From assembly GCA_029204225.1 (NCBI GenBank), contig CM055111.1:5219403-5283402 (forward strand): DNA of 64,000 bases, in the 5' to 3' direction. The notes below the pieces were generated by a model. The model was not told the origin of the DNA, did not search any database, and was given only the letters and a program-made list of their open reading frames with translations. Numbering within the stretch: the stretch's first letter is position 1; each line of letters opens with the position of its first letter. Of this stretch, positions 49,501 through 58,090 are shown piece by piece. The DNA is from Diphasiastrum complanatum. Lineage: Eukaryota > Streptophyta > Lycopodiopsida > Lycopodiales > Lycopodiaceae. The translations under genes were made by a program, and so were the position numbers.

Positions 49501-50827
49501 GCCCAGGGGTCACAGGTGCATCACGAGGTAGAGGTGGGTCACATGCCACAGATTATACCGGGAGACAGGCATGGCACACAGGGGGGGGCAGTGGCATACC
49601 TTCTTATGTTGATATGATGAAGGAGGCTCTTGATAGGGGACAGAGTGATTTGGGTTTACCTTCTGCAGCTGCTTGGATGCGTGCATCACAGAGTGATAGG
49701 CATTACTACGACAGCACACCAGAGGAGACACCAGATGACTTTACCGTTGGGAGGCCAAGCAGGGTCCACATGGTGCACTGGATGAGGCACGTGATGAGGC
49801 ACAGGATGCTCCAGAGGATGGTGCACATGATGAGTCCCAGAGCCCAGAGCATTTGTATTCGGATGCCCAGCTGGACGACTTGATTGCAGACTTGGATTCA
49901 GAGGCCCAGCAGATGCCGAGCATCAAGGCGCCCCCATCCTCTCTAGCCAGCATGCCCTACACAGAGTCTCAGCCAGAGCAACTACACGAGGTGCCTGCAG
50001 TTTCTCCGCCCCCTCAGAGGGTATATATGCGCCGCACAGCACCTCCAGTGCCACCGATGCCATTGAGGCCTGCAGCCCCTCCATCGCCATCCACTCCTGC
50101 AACACCAGGTCTCCATGGCAGGCCACCATCTGTGCCCAGGTTTTGTCCTGCAGCGCCCACATCCACAGTGGCTCCTCCAGTTGCAGCACCCATGGCACAT
50201 CCTCCTCCTTTGGCAGCACCCACTCCACTAGCTGCTCCTTTGGCAGCACCCAGGATGTACAAGTACCGGCCACCACGTGCCCCTTTCAGTACATATCCCC
50301 GTTGTACTTGCCTCCTGCAGGGACGGCCCCTCCCCAGCCAGTTCCTCCACCAGCAGCAGCCCCACGGGCACACACTCCACGGACCTATCCTCCACTATTA
50401 GCTGCACAGGGACACCTATCTTTGGCTTCCCTATCCCAGTCGGCCTCAGCTTGGGCCCAACCTAGCCAGCCAGGTGATTTGCATGGGGGTGATGAGGCAT
50501 TGACGGCTCCCCTCGTCCGCAAAAGACCAGGAAGACCCAAGGGTGCACCGAACAAGAAAGGCAGAGCACAAAAACAGCCAGGGAGGAGAGGACGACCTCG
50601 CAGGGCCCCAGGTGCAGGTAGAGGTGCACTACCACAGCCAGCTGGAGCAAGTGTAGTCGGTTTGGCTTGCTTGGGGGCTGATGCGGAGGGAGGATGTGGA
50701 TGACGAGTCTTCCTCCTCGGATACACAGCCCATGCCAATCCACAGGCATAGATATCAGTTGCGAGAGTTGGCTCGGGGCCCTGAGTTGTCTCCGGAGCAT
50801 TCTTTTGAGTCAGAGCCAGAGCATTGA
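46535..50827 (+). pseudogene. hAT transposase with BED finger and AT-hook tail (family 1)
   Basis: Four exons: 46535-48390, 48505-48869, 48960-49121 and 49224-50827, with clean GT-AG borders and matching phases. Exon 1 has a BED-type finger (CRYC, LKGHLLGT, ATC), a Pro-rich linker, YELNLPF, CSIMSDGWTDVRRRPILNI (DUF659), VVTDNATNC and FVTRKRR. Exon 3 gives CERNWSTWALIHTRRRNRL (hAT dimerisation). Exon 4 is acidic, then Pro-rich, then has AT-hooks KRPGRPKG (50521-50544) and RRGRPRRAP (50584-50610). Lesions are an in-frame TAG at 47099, a 19-bp tandem duplication at 48551-48588 that shifts the frame, a slip in a GA run near 49320, and others in exon 4. The start follows a possible 5'-UTR intron acceptor (TTTCCGCAG). 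Confidence 0.88.
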
Positions 50828-50846
50828 TTGTAGCACTGTTATTTAA

Positions 50847-50938
50847 CCAAGAGGCAGATCGGGCTAACTGGGAGGCAGAGCGAGAGCGACAGAACAATGC
50901 ACCTGACGAGGGCGAGGAGTTTGTGGAGGATCCGTAGG
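50847..50938 (+). pseudogene. ORF2 C-terminal piece, inverted in element 1
   Basis: Encodes EADRANWEAERERQNNAP, then DEGEEFVEDP and a stop. It is the same end as the minus-strand ORF2 at 53139-53465 in element 2, but here on the plus strand. The downstream 50960-51345 is likewise the reverse complement of 52710-53060. The N-terminal part of ORF2 is absent. Confidence 0.8.
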
Positions 50939-51379
50939 AATGTTTAGATTAGATAGGATCCAGCCGTATGTGGCCGAATGTTGTTATGTAGTTTTTGGCG
51001 TAAGATGAGGCAGCATTTAGTGTTTAACACAGTGTAAAGAACAGCCCCAGCAGTATGTGGCGGGATACGTATTGTTATTTATATACAACTGTTGAACTAA
51101 TGTTCAGTGTGTTTTTTGTGCAACGAGTGCCTGGGAAATTGCAATGTAATATGTGTGTTTATGCAATGCTATCAAGGGGGGTGTATTTCTGTGTAGTGCA
51201 TCTGCTATCAATCTCTGCAGTTGAAATTAATTGAAAATACGCACATACCTTCAAAATAAAATTGAAAATAAAGCATCACAATTACAAATCGACAAATACA
51301 CAATGTGCAACAAATAAAGTACGTCCAACACTGGATATAATATGGAAAATGGTTTGAATCACAATGCCTCTCACAGCCT

Positions 51380-51877
51380 CTCTCTCTCACAGCCTCTCAC
51401 TGGCTCTCTCACAGCCTCGTGAGTGCCTATTTAACCCTACAGCCTGTTTCCCCATATGCAGTTGTTGATGATCCCTCCATGTGCCGTTGTACCAGCCCCC
51501 ATTTGTTGCTCCCCCATGTGCTGCACTCCCATTGGCCCCATGGCCTGCTCCCCCACAGTGCCCATGTGACGGTGTACCTGTCCGGATTTGTTGCTCCCCC
51601 ACATGCTGCACTCCCATTGACCCCAAGGTCTGCTCCCCCACAGTGCCCCCTGTACAGTCCCCCCTTTTTTCTAAACCCTAAACCTTTTTTTTCTGAATGT
51701 TTTACCCTAATTTACCCTAATCAAAGGGGTTTTATTAGAGTATTAAAAAAAATAATAATAAAAAATATTATTATTATGGTGCCGCCCTGGTACCGCGGGT
51801 CTGAGGGCGGCACCATAATGGCGGTACCACCATTATGGTATCGGTGGTACCATAATGGCGGTACCAGGGGACACTAT
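51380..51877 (-). promoter_or_regulatory. Orphaned ORF2 promoter zone and palindromic right end of element 1
   Basis: Matches 53600-54330 of element 2: the CTCTCACTGGCTCTCTCACAG leader, CCTATTTAAC (TATA-like on the minus strand, about 51430), and two to three diverged 85-bp units with ATTGG (CCAAT on the minus strand). The GGTACC ladder and terminus follow. No ORF2 start lies downstream of it on the minus strand. Confidence 0.6.
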
Positions 51878-51878
51878 G

Positions 51879-51924
<46 letters not shown>
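51878..51924. repeat. (TA)n separating hAT elements 1 and 2
   Basis: About 23 TA units with one CA step, between CACTATGA (right end of element 1) and CATAGATCC (left end of element 2). Confidence 0.95.
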
Positions 51925-51926
<2 letters not shown>

Positions 51927-52297
51927 TAGATCCAACGGTACCAGGATCCGCGGATCCCGGTACCGCGGATCCATACTGATCCGCGGTACTACAATATATA
52001 ATATTTTTTAATATTTAATATACTAATATTTTCTTTTTTAACCTATCCCCCCCCCCCTTGCTTCATCTCTCTCCCTGCCCGTCGCCCTACTGTCCGCGCC
52101 CTCCCTGCTGTCCATGCCCTCTCTGTTGTATGCCCATCGCCCTACTGTCCGCGCCCTCCCGGCAATCTTCGCATTGCACTGATCGCGTCCTCCCCTGCTA
52201 TTGCTATTTCGGCCTTTATTGTGGTTTTTTCAAGCCTTCCGACTCCTATCGCACCCACAGAGATCTCTGCCTTCTTTCCGCAGTCCTTTCTACAGAG

Positions 52298-52639
52298 ATG
52301 GTGCATTCCAACCTCGTCCGCAAGAGGCCAGGAAGGCCCAAGGGTGCACCGAACAAGAAAGGCAGGGCACAGAAACTGCCAGGGAAGAGAGGACGACCTC
52401 GCAGGGCTCCAGTTGCTGGTAGAGGTGCAGTATTACAGCCAGCTGCAGCAGGTGTTGTTGGTTTAGCCTACTTGGGGGCTGATGCGGAGGCAGATTGGGA
52501 GGATGAGGATGACGAGTCTTCCCCGTCGGATACATTGCCCATGCCAGTACCAGACAGACATAGATATCAGTTGCGAGAGTCAGCTCGGGGCCCTGAGTTG
52601 TCTCCGGAGCATTCATCTGAGTTTGAGGCAGAGCATTGA
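52298..52639 (+). CDS. Small AT-hook protein from an internally deleted hAT transposase
   Basis: An intact 113-codon frame. It starts with the transposase N-terminus MVHSNL and continues directly with VRKRPGRPKGAPNKKGR and KRGRPRRAP, two AT-hooks that bind the minor groove of AT-rich DNA. A Gly/Ala-rich spacer and an acidic tail (DWEDEDDESSPSD, ending EFEAEH) follow. The 5' flank including TTTCCGCAG and the start codon matches 46480-46552; the coding part matches 50513-50827. The junction falls at a shared CCT, so the deletion looks like end joining at microhomology. BED, DUF659 and dimerisation domains are absent. It could compete with a full transposase for binding sites; this is inference. 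Confidence 0.8.
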   Translation: MVHSNLVRKRPGRPKGAPNKKGRAQKLPGKRGRPRRAPVAGRGAVLQPAAAGVVGLAYLGADAEADWEDEDDESSPSDTLPMPVPDRHRYQLRESARGPELSPEHSSEFEAEH

Positions 52640-53138
52640 TTGTAGCTCCGTCATTTTATTTTTAGCAGTTTGATATCATGTTCCATGTTTGGCGGCCAGA
52701 TGGTCGAACACTGTATTCAGACCATTTTTCATATTACATTTAGTGTTGGACGTATTCAATTCACTGCACAATGTGTATTTGTCAATTTGTAATTGTGATG
52801 TTCTACTTGCAGTTTTACTTCAAATGGTGTGTGCGTGTTTTCAATTAGTTTTCACTACAGAGTTTGAGAGCATATGCAGAACACGGAAATACAACCCCCC
52901 TTATAGCATTTCATAATCACATACATCATATTGCAATACACAAGGCACGCATTGCACAAAAACCACACCGTACATTAATTCATCAAATGTATCAAAGTTA
53001 CAATACGTATTCCCGCCGCATACGGTTGGGGCTGTTCTTTACACCATGCTAGACACTAAATACTGCCTCATCTACTGATGAACATTACATAACAACAGTC
53101 AGCCACATACGGCTAGACCCCATCTATGCTAAACATTC

Positions 53139-53465
53139 CTATGGATCCTCCACTGACTCCTCGCCCTCGTCAGGAGCATTGTTATGTCGCTCTCGCTCTG
53201 CCTCCCGGTTAGCCCGAGCTGCCTCCTGGTCAGCCCGACGGCGGGCAGCCCTTTCCCTTACCATGATGAGCTACCGTCGTGTGAAGTTCATTCCAATCTG
53301 CTCATCCAAATCCAGCTCGACAGCGGGGGCGGGGATCTGCAGCTCTGGGTGTCTCTGCCGAGTCTCTCGCAGCATCTCTGCAATGTCTGCCTCTTGCTTC
53401 CGATGCCTTTCGTTGTGCCTTCGGACATCTTCCTCGAGCTTCCTCCTGGCTTCGCCCTCCGCCAT
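53139..53465 (-). pseudogene. hAT-associated ORF2, charged helical protein
   Basis: The frame from the ATG at 53465 encodes 108 residues interrupted once by TAG at 53273-53271, where the related copy at 36431-36643 has Gln. Order: MAEGEARRKLEEDVRRHNER and further Glu/Arg-rich sequence likely to form a coiled coil, PELQIPAPAVELDLDEQIGMNF, MVRERAARRRADQEAARAN, and a C-terminal acidic DEGEESVEDP. I know no family for it. It converges on the transposase side of the element. The same C-terminus occurs inverted at 50847-50938. Its repeated preservation in two hAT lineages suggests a real second gene. Confidence 0.7.
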
Positions 53466-53659
53466 CTCACGACACCCTGTTGCTCGAAATGACCCTCACA
53501 GCCTCTCAATGGCTCTCACTGGCTCTCTCACAGCCCCCTTCTCACAGCCTCTCACTCGGTCTGTCACACAACCTCTCACAATGCCTCTCTCTCACAGCCT
53601 CCCACTGGCTCTCCCAATGCCTCTCACCCCCTCTCACTGGCTCTCTCACTGTCTCGTGA

Positions 53660-54130
53660 GTGCCTATTTAACCCCACAGCCTGTTTCCCAATTTGCTTTT
53701 GTTGATGATCCCATGTGCTACTGTACCTGCCCCTTGTGCTGATCCCCCACATGCTGCACTGCGATTGGGTCCATGGTATGCTCCTCCACAGTGCCCATGT
53801 GACGGTGTACCTGTCCGGATGTATTGCTCCCCCACATGCTACACTCTGATTGGGTCCATGGTCTGCTCCTCCACAGTGCCCATGTGCTACTGTACCTGCC
53901 CCATGTGCTGATCCCCCACATGCTACACTGCGATTGGGTCCATGGTCTGCTCCTCCACAGTGCCCATGTGACGGTGTACCTGTCCGGATGTATTGCTCCC
54001 CCACATGCTGCACTCCGATTGGGTCCATGGTCTGCTCCTCCACAGTGCCCATGTGCTACTGTACCTGCCCCATGTATTGCTCCCCCACATGCCGCACTCC
54101 GATTGGGTCCGCTCTCCCACAGTGCCCCCA
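53660..54130 (-). promoter_or_regulatory. Repeated promoter of ORF2
   Basis: Upstream of ORF2 on the minus strand lies a TATA-like TTAAATAG (53665-53672), about 200 bp before the ATG. Further upstream are five tandem units of about 85 bp, with CCCCCACAT landmarks at 53744, 53829, 53913, 53998 and 54082. Each unit holds ATTGGGTCC, that is CCAAT on the minus strand. CCAAT arrays upstream of TATA are typical of plant promoters. Strength and activity are not visible. Confidence 0.55.
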
Positions 54131-54228
54131 GTACAGTCCCCCTGTACAGTAACATCTTAGTTTTTACCTAGTTTTAGCCTGTTAAAAGGGTTTTTTTTTT
54201 TTTTAAATAATAAAAAATATTATTTTTG

Positions 54229-54327
54229 TGGTGCCGCCCTGGTACCGCTGGTCTGAGGGCGGCACCATAACCGCGGTACCACCATTATGGTACCGCGGTA
54301 CCATAATGGCGCTACCACGTGCCACTA

Positions 54328-54330
<3 letters not shown>
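54229..54330. repeat. Palindromic right terminus of hAT element 2
   Basis: GGTGCCGCCC (54231-54240) pairs with GGGCGGCACC (about 54257-54266). Next come overlapping palindromes around GCGGTACC and CCATTATGG, ending GCCACTATGA. The segment could fold as nested hairpins, and the GGTACC words probably serve as transposase sites. Confidence 0.75.

Positions 54331-54368
<38 letters not shown>
54331..54368. repeat. (TA)n at the right border of hAT element 2
   Basis: About 18 TA units directly after GCCACTATGA. Confidence 0.95.
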
Positions 54369-54370
<2 letters not shown>

Positions 54371-54733
54371 AACTTATGTACACTTTTGCGCATGTGTATG
54401 GGTGCACCATGCATGCTCCTCCCCTCACCCATGCATGAGCTTTTTCTAACTAAAAAACCTGGGGAGGAGGATGCACGTATGGGGAAAAGGATGCATGGCC
54501 CTCCTCCCCATGCATGCATCTAAGAGGCCCACTTCAAATTCAAATTATCCTTTACCAACACACATAGTGTTTTGAAGTGCATGTACGTACTTTCATGGTG
54601 AAAGATGTTAAACAAATGAGGTGCTCTAAGGATTCTTTAAATTATCAAACTTTCCACGGGAAAGGTTGAAATAAAAATGCATTTTTATGAAGATTGGCCT
54701 CCATTGCCCGTCAACGACGGCCACTCATTACTA

Positions 54734-54797
<64 letters not shown>

Positions 54798-56129
54798 TGA
54801 TCTTATGAGTAAATACATCATAGTAATAACAAGAGAGACCATTGCTAGTATCTAACTAGCTTACTATGCCTGGCAATAATTGTCATGCCTTCTAGCCCTA
54901 TCAATCTTAGGCTAACACAAGTCGCATGTACGTTGGCAACCAACGCAAACCACTTGGCAGCACCCTAACATATATGCATGACATTCACGAGTTTCCAAAA
55001 CAATCTGACATTGTTTCCCTAGTGTTTAACAAATTGCATGTAGCAAAAAAGATGTGTCCTTGATCAGTCAACTCCTATAATCCTAGTAACTAGTCTAATA
55101 GACTTGTAGAGAGACTCAGTAGACTTGCACAATTTATGAATAAACTACATAGGTCGATGACCTGGCCATTTTGCTTATCTTCCACAAAACCCTAAATTTC
55201 CTTTCTACCACTTATCTATACATTTCGACATTCTTCAGCCCATAGATTTTTGTGATTTCTAATTTGGGACAGGGATATAATAAAACATAGCATCCCTTTC
55301 GACCTCGAAAAGCGTGGTCCGTGCGACATGAAAATTCAAAGTATTTTGAATGCATGGTGTGCTGAGCCTCTCATATATAGCATAATTAAGAAGTCTACCA
55401 TGTCACTCAACTCGGTAATCAAACGATTTTGCCCGCCTTTGCCCCTAGACCAATACCTTAGTAGGTTTGTGCATTACCTCCCCATGCTCCTGCAACACAA
55501 CAAGACCATCAATCAATCAATCATCTCCATCATGTAAAACCCTTTTTAAACGAGAAACATGAAAAATAGGATATATTTTACACTTTTGTGGAAACTCTAG
55601 CTCATCAACAACTTATGTTTTTAGCAATTTTCTCAAGTCCACAAGATGTAAGAAATTATTTATAACACTTCCCTATCACAAAAGAAGCCAAGCTCTTTGA
55701 AATCTGGAGAAATGCTATGTTTTCCTCCTGGAAGTCGCTCATGCGCTATTTTGATAAAGAAATGTCTTTGCTCAATCAATTGCATATGTGGTCATTTAAG
55801 TTGAAAATCCGACAACAAACCAGTTGGCCAAAAACAATGATTAAGCTTGAAAGGACCCATTTCTGTAGATACACCTTTTTTTATCATTCATTACTTCCTC
55901 TATAGATCCATCACCCATTGTTTTCTCTTCAAGTGCCCGGTATACTATTTTGTAATCACCCGATCACACTCCATTCTATCATGACATATGAGTATCAAGG
56001 GTGGGTTGCTTTCATGCTACGAGAGATGTTTAAGCTAAGGAGAGAGCTCTGTATACCACCACTCACCATACACAACACATCATCCCTTTCTTTTCTAGAA
56101 AAAAGCCTAGAACATAAAAATTGTTTGAG
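54369..56129. other. Intergenic DNA, no gene recognised
   Basis: A second (TA)n of about 55 bp lies at 54741-54796. Frames are short and without domains. Nothing else recognised. Confidence 0.55.
54741..54796. repeat. (TA)n microsatellite
   Basis: About 28 TA units; no hAT terminus was found on either side. Confidence 0.95.
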
Positions 56130-56489
56130 TCAAAAGATGAAATAGATATCCCTTTCAAACATCACATTGAGAGACAACGTCAACAACATAAGACTTGAAG
56201 ACATCATAAGTGAACTCTCATCAGCCTCATGAAAGTTGCTTACCAGCTTCTTCTTGATTATTCTCCTCTTGAAACATTCACTTGCATAATGATAAAGATT
56301 CTTGCAATAGAAGCACTTTACCTCTGATTTGTCTCTCTTGCCTTGAAAAAAAGAAGTGATAGCTTCTTCCACATATCTGAATCTCTGATTTCCTCCTCCT
56401 GTTGCCTTGACTTTGCCTCTGTCGATGATGAAGAATGACCCATCATACTCTACAACGTCACCACAGGAGATTACGACAACCATCCACAT
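56130..56489 (-). pseudogene. Ty1/copia gag C-terminal fragment
   Basis: Minus-strand frame with a zinc knuckle CFYCKNLYHYASECFKR (CX2CX4HX4C) after a basic, Gly-rich stretch, as in copia gag. No protease follows and no gag N-terminal region was identified upstream, so it is an isolated relic. Confidence 0.7.
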
Positions 56490-56655
56490 GTGCTACACCA
56501 CCTCTACGATCGATCAAGAATTTAAACATTTTGTATCAACTTTAGATTTGTATTCATGTTATGGGGACCTATGTCACTCTCCACTAGTTTGGAACACGTG
56601 GCATGTACTTCATCAATATTATGCATTTTTTGGAACCCAAAAAGACATTAGTGAA

Positions 56656-56658
<3 letters not shown>

Positions 56659-56723
<65 letters not shown>
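56659..56723. repeat. (CT)n microsatellite
   Basis: About 32 CT units. Confidence 0.98.
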
Positions 56724-56725
<2 letters not shown>

Positions 56726-56971
56726 TTTTCAGCATCAGTGCAGGATGTTATGCTTTACATTAGCTTTTCCTATGCTCCTACTTATTGACTTCAGTTTGTA
56801 ATATATAGTTACGTTGTTCTTTTTTATGCATACTTTTTGGAGACGTTTATATATACCACATACTTGACATGTACTTTATCTGTCTTTCTCCTGAGATGTA
56901 GCTTGGAAGCTACGTCGCACACTTCGTACAAGGTGCTCAAGATGTCCCAGACTTGAAAAGACATTAATAAA

Positions 56972-56998
56972 GCTTCTTCTTCTTCTTCTTCTTCTTCT

Positions 56999-57060
<62 letters not shown>
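56972..57060. repeat. (CTT)n followed by (CT)n
   Basis: About 10 CTT units (to 57002) run straight into about 29 CT units. Confidence 0.98.
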
Positions 57061-57063
<3 letters not shown>

Positions 57064-57105
57064 CTTAGAGAATGACGACTTGCCTCACCGGAGACATAGA
57101 GGACC

Positions 57106-57674
57106 TTGATGCTGACATACTGTGGTTTCCCCTCATCCTGCTGCATTGATATCATCCATCTCACTCACAAAACTGGTGACCCCATGAATCCTAGTAACAA
57201 CCGTACTATCATGATCGAGCATATCGCAAAACTATATCGCACTATTCTGCAATCAATGGTCAGTTTTGAGGGTGAGATCAAGAGACTATATGCTTTGGGC
57301 CAGGCAAGTTTTAGGGCCCATTGTTCCACCATAGACCATTCCTTCACTCTTCGAGCTATCATCGAGAAAGCCAAACATAAGAGACAAAGGGTTGACTACT
57401 GTTTTGTTGACTTCAAGAACGCCTTTGATTCTGTACCACACGTTCCCTTCTCATCTAGCGGCTACATGATCTTGGTTTCTCCACTGATATAGTTTTAGCA
57501 GTGATGGCACTTTACGAGCGGGTTCTTGGTTGCTTTCAAAGTGATGCAGGCATCTCAGAGCATATATGGAGCACCATCATAATGAAGCATGGCTACTCCC
57601 TCTCCCCCACATTATTTGGATTATATATTGATGAGCTTGAGAGAGTCATTGAGCAGTGTGGTGACACTGGCTAC
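57106..57674 (+). pseudogene. LINE (non-LTR) reverse transcriptase fragment
   Basis: Encodes HKTGDPMNPSNNRTIMI, then LGQASFRAHCSTIDHSFTLRAII, then RVDYCFVDFKNAFDSVP (RT motif A with the catalytic Asp), then after stops near 57490 GYSLSPTLFGLYIDELERVI (motif B region). These are the ordered motifs of a LINE reverse transcriptase. Frameshifts and stops break it. The fragment is cut at 57674 by the gypsy LTR, so motif C is not present here. Confidence 0.85.
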
Positions 57675-58076
57675 TATTATGAATCAATGGAAGATCAACT
57701 CACACAAGGGAGGAATGACTCTGGATCTCCACCCACAATCCTGTACCTGGCTCTATATTCACAGGCCACCATATAGGACCAGCTTCCAGCCTTCAGGAGG
57801 CCATGCACTCCTCTCACATGCACAGCTGCCACTGTGCATGTGGATGTCCCTCATGCAAACTGAGCATGTGGCACACAGGCCCTACCTAACTTGAGGGACC
57901 CACCCTTAGCATCTAAGGGTGCCCTACACTTAGTGGCACTCCCTATGAATATAGACCAAGCCCTCTAGATCCTAGTCCCTAAGGGTTACTATCCCGAACT
58001 ACGGGGCTGAGTGTCACCCCGCCGGGATCCCCCTAACGAGTCACTAGTATCCCTGTGTTTTCCGATGGCCATAACA
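57675..58076 (-). repeat. 3' LTR of the young chromovirus
   Basis: On the minus strand starts TGTTATGGCC (58076) and ends CATAATA (57675). It contains a perfect 11-bp stem (57815-57825 with 57832-57842, loop of 6 bp) around CACATGCACAG. Confidence 0.93.
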
Positions 58077-58090
58077 TCTCCTCCCCCTAA
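58077..58090 (-). other. Polypurine tract of the young chromovirus
   Basis: The minus strand reads AGGGGGAGGAGA directly before the LTR start TGTTAT, the usual second-strand primer site. Confidence 0.9.

Larger units (their letters stand above)
46199..51877 (+). mobile_element. hAT family-1 transposon (element 1), transposase-bearing
   Basis: The left end is AATAGATCC followed by a ladder of GGTACC/GGATCC palindromes (46201-46285). The right end has the GGTACC ladder (51780-51866) ending GACACTATGA. Both ends abut (TA)n. The termini are short inverted repeats of the (T)CATAG type. The cargo is a transposase gene (46535-50827), an inverted piece of ORF2 (50847-50938) and the orphaned ORF2 promoter zone (51380-51660). 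If the target was (TA)n, an 8-bp TATATATA duplication would be invisible. Confidence 0.8.
51925..54330 (+). mobile_element. hAT family-1 deletion derivative (element 2)
   Basis: Left end CATAGATCC with the GGATCC/GGTACC ladder (51925-51990) and right end GCCACTATGA (54330), both against (TA)n. It keeps the 5' region of the transposase gene, a short fused AT-hook frame (52298-52639), a minus-strand ORF2 (53139-53465) and its promoter repeats. Compared with element 1, about 4 kb of transposase from just after the sixth codon to the AT-hooks is deleted. Confidence 0.85.

Noticed and set aside
49359-50401. Several long overlapping frames as separate genes
   Set aside because: They are pieces of transposase exon 4 in shifted frames, plus reverse-strand shadows of its Pro-rich, GC-rich coding.
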